Made by a program: the position numbers and the translations under genes. This document shows positions 6,327 through 10,486 of a stretch of DNA of 10,486 nt, one piece after another. This DNA is from Gallionellaceae bacterium (GTDB lineage: Bacteria; Pseudomonadota; Gammaproteobacteria; Burkholderiales; Gallionellaceae): the NCBI GenBank assembly GCA_003445795.1, contig DMCN01000011.1, forward strand, positions 5,592-16,077, read 5' to 3'. The first letter of the stretch is position 1, and each line of letters begins with the position of its first letter. A model generated the notes under the pieces. The model saw only the letters and a program-made list of their open reading frames with translations, did not search any database and was not told the DNA's origin.

Positions 6327-7094
6327 ATGAGCATCATCGCTGTCTTCAATCAAAAAGGCGGGGTCGGCAAGACCACCACCGCCGTCAATCTAGCTGCTGC
6401 ACTGTCGCGCATCGGTCGTACCACCTACGGCATTGACCTCGACCCGCAGGCTCAGCTCACGTCCATCGCCAACGTTTCGGTGAAGTCGGGAGCCGACACT
6501 GTGCTGGGGCTGTTCCAGAGCAATCGCCCCTTGCGCGGACTGGTGCTGGACTCTCCCAGCAAGATCCAGGTCATCCCGTCGCATACCGAGTTGTCCAAGG
6601 TGGATGCGCTGTATGGCAAGGGATTCAACGTCGTAAACAAACTCAACAATGCGCTGCAGGTGGAACGTTTCGGCGGCAAGGACACCCCGGTGGTGATCGA
6701 CTGCAGCCCGCTGGTCGGCGTGCTGTCGCTAAACGCGATCTTCGCGTGTAGCGGACTGATCGTGCCGATCTCGGCCGACCACCTTTCCACCAAGGGCGCG
6801 ATCCAGATCGAGAAGACGCTGGCTGCGCTGGAGCAAGTGCTCAAACGGCGAGTCGAACGCCGCTATCTGATCACCCGTTTCGACGGGCGCCGGCGCATGG
6901 CCTGGGATGTGCTGAAGATTGTGGAGGATCACTTCGGGGCCGATGTCTGCAAGACGCGCATCGCGGAGAACGTCAGCCTGGCCGAAAGTCCGGCCTTGAA
7001 CAAAACGGTGTATGAACATGCGCCGGAGAGTCGCGGCGCCAAAGATTACGACGATTTGCTGAAAGAATTGATGTCCGACGGCTTCATCGAGTGA
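6327..7094 (+). CDS. ParA family ATPase (orphan, Soj-like)
   Basis: A 255-residue ParA/MinD-type P-loop ATPase. The deviant Walker A is KGGVGKTT (10-17) with the signature Lys10 and the P-loop Lys15. Walker A' is DLDPQAQ (37-43). Walker B ends at Asp125 in VVIDCSP. The late region RIAENVSLAESPALNKTVYE is typical of chromosomal ParA/Soj proteins. Length is normal, with no N-terminal DNA-binding extension, so it is of the small ParA type. Members form ATP-dependent dimers that position chromosomes, plasmids or protein clusters through a partner. No ParB, parS array or other partner gene is in the window. It therefore may not be the main chromosome segregation ATPase, which usually sits next to parB near the origin. 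Its cargo is unknown. It converges on the 71-residue protein gene with 4 bp between stops. Confidence 0.85.
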   Translation: MSIIAVFNQKGGVGKTTTAVNLAAALSRIGRTTYGIDLDPQAQLTSIANVSVKSGADTVLGLFQSNRPLRGLVLDSPSKIQVIPSHTELSKVDALYGKGFNVVNKLNNALQVERFGGKDTPVVIDCSPLVGVLSLNAIFACSGLIVPISADHLSTKGAIQIEKTLAALEQVLKRRVERRYLITRFDGRRRMAWDVLKIVEDHFGADVCKTRIAENVSLAESPALNKTVYEHAPESRGAKDYDDLLKELMSDGFIE

Positions 7095-7105
7095 CAGGTC
7101 ACTTG
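7088..7105. terminator. Small hairpin containing both convergent stop codons
   Basis: CGAGTGA (7088-7094) and TCACTTG (7099-7105) pair over 7 bp (six Watson-Crick, one G·T) around the tetraloop CAGG. The ParA stop TGA forms the end of one arm and the stop of the minus-strand small protein forms the other. There is no T-run on either side, so a role in termination is only possible. It may limit read-through between units that have no intergenic space. Confidence 0.3.
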
Positions 7106-7314
7106 GAGATTAGCGACAGAATATCCTCGACCGACATCGACTGCTGTCCGCCCACACTGCTGTCCGCCTGCTTTGAATTGCAGCTGACGATCTCGCAATA
7201 GCGGTACATCTGCCGCAGTTTGCGTTCCGCTTCCGCCTCGTCCTTGCCGGCAATCACGATGCTTTCCACCTTCTGGCCGTCGCGAGTCAGAATCGAAAAA
7301 TCGAACTTCTGCAT
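7099..7314 (-). CDS. Small uncharacterised protein, third gene after rnr–rlmB
   Basis: A 71-residue protein that I do not recognise. The ATG at 7314 is chosen because AGGAGG lies seven bases upstream; a TTG two codons earlier (7320) is only one base from that site. Residues 1-45 look like a compact strand–strand–helix–strand unit: FDFSILT (4-10), VESIVIAG (16-23), a charged amphipathic helix at 24-38 (DEAEAERKLRQM), then CEIVSCN with Cys40 and Cys45. Residues 47-61 are polar and probably disordered, and a short hydrophobic helix ends the protein (VEDILSLIS, 62-70). There is no signal peptide. It begins 23 bp after the rlmB stop, so it is probably transcribed with rnr and rlmB. A link to RNA metabolism is suggested by position only. 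Confidence 0.75.
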   Translation of the reverse strand: MQKFDFSILTRDGQKVESIVIAGKDEAEAERKLRQMYRYCEIVSCNSKQADSSVGGQQSMSVEDILSLISK

Positions 7315-7321
7315 CTTCAAC

Positions 7322-7327
7322 CCTCCT
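7322..7327 (-). promoter_or_regulatory. Shine-Dalgarno of the 71-residue protein
   Basis: The minus strand reads AGGAGG followed by seven bases and ATG. It lies in the 23-bp gap after rlmB. This near-consensus site is the best in the minus-strand operon, which supports the small gene being real and well translated. Confidence 0.8.
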
Positions 7328-7337
7328 ACCGATTCTA

Positions 7338-8081
7338 TTATTTTGTAGCCGCCCTCTGCCTTCTTGCTTCATAGAGACAAACGCCAGTACTCACCGATAC
7401 GTTCAGACTTTCCACGCTCCCCTGCATCGGAATACGCACCAGCTGATCGCAGGTTTCCTTGGTCAGTCGGCGCAAACCTTCGCCTTCAGCGCCCAGCACC
7501 CAAGCTACCGCACCGTTGTGCTGCACATCATACAGATTTGTCTCGGCTTCGCCATCCATGCCGATCACCCAGATATCGCGCTCCTGCAGTTCGCGCAGGG
7601 TGCGCGCCAGGTTGGTCACGGTGATATAGGGCACGGTCTGCGCCGCGCCGCAGGCGACCTTTTCCACAGTGGCATTGATACCCACGGCACGATCCTTGGG
7701 GGCGATCACCGCATGCACGCCGAAGGCATCGGCGCTACGCAGGCAGGCGCCCAGATTGTGCGGGTCCTGCACGCCGTCCAGCACCAGCAGCAAAGCCGGC
7801 TCGGTCAATGTATCCAGCACGTCATCCAGATGCTGCACCTTCTGCGCCGCGTCCACGCGTGCGGCGACGCCCTGGTGGCGCGTGTTGCCGGCCATGCCGT
7901 CGAGACGCTTGCTGTCCACCTGGATGACGCGCACGCCGTTGCTCTCCGCCAGCTTGAGCAGATCGCGCGCGCGCGGATCCTTGCGTTGCGGATCGACAAA
8001 CACTTCCAGCACGCTGTCGGCGTTCTGGCGGATGCGGCCGGTGACGGCATGGAAACCGTGGATGATGCGCGACTCAGCCAT
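7338..8081 (-). CDS. rlmB: RlmB, 23S rRNA (guanosine-2'-O)-methyltransferase
   Basis: A 247-residue SpoU/TrmH-family (SPOUT) methyltransferase. RlmB methylates the 2'-OH of G2251 (E. coli numbering) in the peptidyl-transferase region of 23S rRNA using S-adenosylmethionine. An N-terminal substrate-binding domain (about 1-80; IIHGFHAV at 6-13) precedes the trefoil-knot domain. Motif 1 is LDGVQDPHNLGACLRSADAFG (101-121, with Asn109 and Arg115). Motif 2 is VLGAEGEGLRRL (195-206). Motif 3 is IPMQGSVESLNVSVSTGV (217-234). Length matches E. coli RlmB (243). The frame is open to 8168, but the ATG at 8081 gives the standard N-terminus and overlaps the rnr stop by 8 nt (ATGGCTGA), the usual rnr–rlmB arrangement. 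Translation is probably coupled to rnr. Confidence 0.95.
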   Translation of the reverse strand: MAESRIIHGFHAVTGRIRQNADSVLEVFVDPQRKDPRARDLLKLAESNGVRVIQVDSKRLDGMAGNTRHQGVAARVDAAQKVQHLDDVLDTLTEPALLLVLDGVQDPHNLGACLRSADAFGVHAVIAPKDRAVGINATVEKVACGAAQTVPYITVTNLARTLRELQERDIWVIGMDGEAETNLYDVQHNGAVAWVLGAEGEGLRRLTKETCDQLVRIPMQGSVESLNVSVSTGVCLYEARRQRAATK

Positions 8082-10362
8082 GACGCTTACCAGCCTTTCC
8101 AGATTTTGCATTCTTGGCCGGTTTTGCTCCAGCCTTCTTGGGCGGGGTAGCGCCCCAGGCGCCGACATTGATCTGTGGCGATGCGTCGTTGCTCTGCACG
8201 CTCTCCAGCACGAAATCGATCTTGGTGCTTTCCATGTCCACCCGCACCACCTTCACGCGCACGCGGTCACCGAGACGGTAGCGTTTGCCGGTACGTTCGC
8301 CCAGCATCTGGTGCTTGGCCGCATCGAAGTGATAGTAGTCGGCGCCGAGTTCGGACACATGCACCAATCCCTCGACATACAGATCGTCCAGTGCGACGAA
8401 CAGACCGAAGCCGGTGACCGAGGAGATGGTGCCGTCGAACACGCTGCCCAGATGGTCGCGCATATAGAAACACTTGAGCCAGGCTTCCACATCGCGCGTA
8501 GCATCGTCGGCACGGCGCTCGGTCATCGAACAATGCACGCCAAGTTCCGCCCACTTGAGTTGCGGCTTGTATTTTTTGCCTTCCAGCACGGCCTTGATGG
8601 CGCGATGCACCAACAGGTCGGGATAACGCCGGATGGGCGAGGTAAAGTGTGCATAAGCCTCATAGCCTAGGCCGAAGTGGCCCAGATTCTCCGGCGCATA
8701 CACGGCCTGGCGCAAGGAACGCAGCATCACGGTCTGCAGCAGGCCGGCATCGGGGCGGCCCTTGATCTGCTTGAGCAACTTGGAATAGTCGCCCGCCTGC
8801 GGATCGTCGCCGCCGCCCAGTTGCAGGCCGAATTCCTTGAAGAATTCGCGCACCGCTTCCAGCTTCTCCGGCGTCGGGCCTTCGTGCACGCGGTACAACA
8901 CCGGATGCTCATGCTCTTTCAGGAAAGCTGCCGCACACACGTTGGCCGCCAGCATGCATTCCTCGATCAGCTTGTGGGCGTCGTTGCGGATGACCGGCAC
9001 GATCTTCTCGATCTTGCCCTGGTCGTTGAAGATCATCTGCGTCTCGACCGTCTCGAAATCGATGGCACCGCGCTTCGCGCGCGCCTGCAACAGAACCTGG
9101 AACAGCTTGTACAGATTGTTGATATGCGGCAACACGGCGGCATATTCGCGCGCATTCTCGCCCTGCGGATTTTCCAGCATGTCGGCGACCTTGGTATAGG
9201 TCAGGCGCGCATGCGAGAACATCACCGAGGGATAGAAGCGATATTTCCCGATCTCCCCCTCTGCACTGATCTGCATGTCGCACACCATGCATAGCCGCTC
9301 GACGTTGGGGTTGAGCGAACACAGACCGTTGGACAATTCTTCCGGCAGCATCGGAATCACTCGGCGCGGGAAATACACCGAGTTGCCGCGATTGATCGCT
9401 TCCTTGTCCAGCGCGTCGCCGGATTTGACATAATTGCTCACGTCGGCGATGGCCACCACCAGACGGAAACCATGCGCGTTCGGTTCGCAATACACGGCGT
9501 CGTCGAAGTCGCGCGCGGTTTCGCCGTCAATGGTCACCAGCGGCAACTGGGCCACACTTTCGCGTCCGGCATAGTCGGCCGGTTTGACCTCGGGCGAGAT
9601 CGCCTCGGCCTGCTTTTTGGCGTCATGCGGGAACTCGTTGGGCAGATCGTGTTTGCGCAGGGCGATCTCGATCTCCATGCCGGGATCGGCGTAGTTGCCC
9701 AGCACCTCGACGATTCGCCCGATGGGTTGGGCGTGCTTGGACGGTTGCTGCATGATCTCCAGCATCACCACCTGCCCTGCCTTGGCCCCGCCGGAAGCGC
9801 CCGGCGCAACCAGGAAGTCCTGGCTGATACGGCGGTTCTCGGCGACCACGAACAGGATGCCGTGTTCTTCGTACAGACGCCCGACCACGCGCGTGTTGGC
9901 CTGTTCCAGCACCTCGACGATCTTGGCCTCGCGGCGACCGCGCCTGTCCTCGCCGCCGACCCGCGCCATCACGGTATCGCCATGCAGCGCCTTGTGCATC
10001 TCCTTCTCGCTCAGCACCAGGTCTGCGCTGCCGTCCTCCGGAATCAGGAAGCCAAAACCGTCCGGATGGCCCTGCACCTTGCCCTTGATCAGGTCGAGCT
10101 TGTCCACCTGGCAGATGGCGCCTTTGCGGTTGCGCATGATCTGGCCGTCGCGCTCCATGGCACGCAGGCGTCTGTTGAACAGCTCGGCTTCATGGTCCTC
10201 GATCTGCAGCAGGCCGCACAGCTCGTCCGGCTCCACCGGCACCCCCCGTTCGGCCAGCAACTGCAAGATATACTCGCGGCTGGGCAAGGGTTGTTCGTAC
10301 TGTTCGCGCTCCCGTTCCAAGAAGGGATCGAGTTCGCGGATATTTTTTTTCTTTTTCGTCAT
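8074..10362 (-). CDS. rnr: RNase R, 3'-5' exoribonuclease
   Basis: A 762-residue RNase II/R family enzyme that degrades structured RNA processively from the 3' end and takes part in rRNA quality control and trans-translation. Domains in order: N-terminal winged-helix-like region (about 27-85), two cold-shock OB folds (about 90-245), the RNB catalytic domain (about 265-595), an S1 domain (about 638-720), and a basic tail (741-762) rich in Lys and Ala. Catalytic aspartates are in TIDGETARDFDDAVY: Asp279, Asp285, Asp287 and Asp288, with the spacing seen in E. coli RNase R. The conserved Tyr is in NSVYFP (330), and the HFTSPIRRYPDLLVHR signature is at 572-587. The basic tail and N-terminal extension favour RNase R over RNase II. 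The start at 10362 has only a distant AGGA; codons 3-7 include an A5-G-A8 run. rlmB overlaps its stop. Confidence 0.96.
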   Translation of the reverse strand: MTKKKKNIRELDPFLEREREQYEQPLPSREYILQLLAERGVPVEPDELCGLLQIEDHEAELFNRRLRAMERDGQIMRNRKGAICQVDKLDLIKGKVQGHPDGFGFLIPEDGSADLVLSEKEMHKALHGDTVMARVGGEDRRGRREAKIVEVLEQANTRVVGRLYEEHGILFVVAENRRISQDFLVAPGASGGAKAGQVVMLEIMQQPSKHAQPIGRIVEVLGNYADPGMEIEIALRKHDLPNEFPHDAKKQAEAISPEVKPADYAGRESVAQLPLVTIDGETARDFDDAVYCEPNAHGFRLVVAIADVSNYVKSGDALDKEAINRGNSVYFPRRVIPMLPEELSNGLCSLNPNVERLCMVCDMQISAEGEIGKYRFYPSVMFSHARLTYTKVADMLENPQGENAREYAAVLPHINNLYKLFQVLLQARAKRGAIDFETVETQMIFNDQGKIEKIVPVIRNDAHKLIEECMLAANVCAAAFLKEHEHPVLYRVHEGPTPEKLEAVREFFKEFGLQLGGGDDPQAGDYSKLLKQIKGRPDAGLLQTVMLRSLRQAVYAPENLGHFGLGYEAYAHFTSPIRRYPDLLVHRAIKAVLEGKKYKPQLKWAELGVHCSMTERRADDATRDVEAWLKCFYMRDHLGSVFDGTISSVTGFGLFVALDDLYVEGLVHVSELGADYYHFDAAKHQMLGERTGKRYRLGDRVRVKVVRVDMESTKIDFVLESVQSNDASPQINVGAWGATPPKKAGAKPAKNAKSGKAGKRHG

Positions 10363-10390
10363 TGACAGAGAATCCTATAGCAATTAAAGT
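10362..10390 (+). promoter_or_regulatory. Sigma-70 promoter of tRNA-Leu with GC-rich discriminator
   Basis: A perfect -35 box TTGACA (10362-10367) is separated by exactly 17 bp from TAAAGT (10385-10390, four of six -10 matches). The bases just after the -10 are GCGCACCC, a GC-rich discriminator of the kind found at stringently controlled stable-RNA promoters. Transcription should begin near 10397, about 12 bases before the tRNA. The first base of the -35 box is also the last base of the rnr start codon on the other strand. Confidence 0.75.
10374..10388 (-). promoter_or_regulatory. Weak candidate -10 elements for rnr
   Basis: Reading leftward, TTTAAT (10388-10383) matches five of six -10 bases and would give a leader of about 14 nt. 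TGCTATAGG (10382-10374) resembles an extended -10 but would leave almost no leader. Neither has a good -35 box, which would have to lie at the edge of or inside the tRNA gene. Both overlap the tRNA promoter. Confidence 0.25.
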
Positions 10391-10408
10391 GCGCACCCTC
10401 GAAGCAAT

Positions 10409-10486
10409 GCCCAGATGGCGGAATTGGTAGACGCACTAGGTTCAGGTCCTAGCGGTTGCAAGACTGTGGAGGTTCGAGTCCTCTTC
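10409..10486 (+). tRNA. tRNA-Leu (anticodon CAG), 3' end cut by the window edge
   Basis: The gene starts with acceptor strand GCCCAGA (10409-10415), followed by a D-arm containing AATTGGTAGACGC. The anticodon stem CTAGG/CCTAG encloses the loop TTCAGGT with anticodon CAG at 10443-10445, which reads CUG leucine codons. A long variable arm (CGGTT/GACTG around GCAA) marks a class II tRNA. The T-arm GGAGG-TTCGAGT-CCTCT (10468-10484) is complete. Only the first two bases of the 3' acceptor strand are in the window, so the remaining five, the discriminator base and CCA are missing. It is divergent from rnr. Confidence 0.95.

Noticed and set aside
10343..10356. T-rich run as an intrinsic terminator for rightward transcripts
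   Set aside because: No stable GC-rich stem precedes it, and it is explained by the lysine codons at the start of rnr.
9472..10365. 297-residue plus-strand open frame opposite rnr, and others at 7518-8150, 7669-8670 and 8677-9294
   Set aside because: All are opposite conserved RNase R or RlmB domains and look like antisense shadows.
1..10486. Mobile elements, CRISPR arrays, toxin–antitoxin or phage defence systems
   Set aside because: No transposase, integrase, direct-repeat array, toxin–antitoxin pair or defence-type gene was recognised; gene order and composition look like core chromosome.

Overview
This window looks like ordinary, densely packed chromosome from a moderately GC-rich proteobacterium. 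The hpnCDE squalene cassette, the DUF3025 and DUF1161 proteins, the RNase R–RlmB pair and the overall protein style suggest a betaproteobacterium, perhaps of the Nitrosomonadales/Gallionellaceae type. That placement is an inference from gene content, not a database result. I see no insertion sequence, prophage, CRISPR array or rRNA. No gene-free stretch exceeds about 115 bp.

Bases 1-2936 (+) hold hpnC, hpnD and hpnE, which convert farnesyl diphosphate to squalene, normally as the precursor of hopanoids. They are packed with a 1-nt gap and then an overlap. The cyclase that would use the squalene is not in the window. Bases 2945-5282 (-) hold a two-gene unit: a DUF3025 protein followed by a secreted phospholipase-D-fold protein that resembles cardiolipin synthase C. 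It converges on hpnE across a perfect 11-bp inverted repeat.

Bases 5395-7094 (+) hold a stand-alone cyclic-nucleotide-binding domain protein, a small exported DUF1161 protein, and an orphan ParA-type ATPase with no ParB in view. Bases 7099-10362 (-) hold the RNA-metabolism unit rnr–rlmB followed by a 71-residue uncharacterised protein. ParA and this unit converge with 4 bp between their stop codons. At the right edge a tRNA-Leu(CAG) gene reads rightward, divergent from rnr. Its near-consensus promoter has a -35 box that touches the rnr start codon.

Two start codons were moved because the sequence decides them. The PLD protein most likely starts at a GTG at 4453 (good Shine-Dalgarno, clean signal peptide), and the cyclic-nucleotide protein starts at 5395 (AAGGAGG five bases upstream). 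Both minus-strand units use the same 8-nt start/stop overlap, which suggests translational coupling. I found no clear candidate for a wholly new system. The least explained items are the orphan ParA with a half-parS-like sequence upstream, the lone cyclic-nucleotide-binding protein, and the small protein after rlmB.
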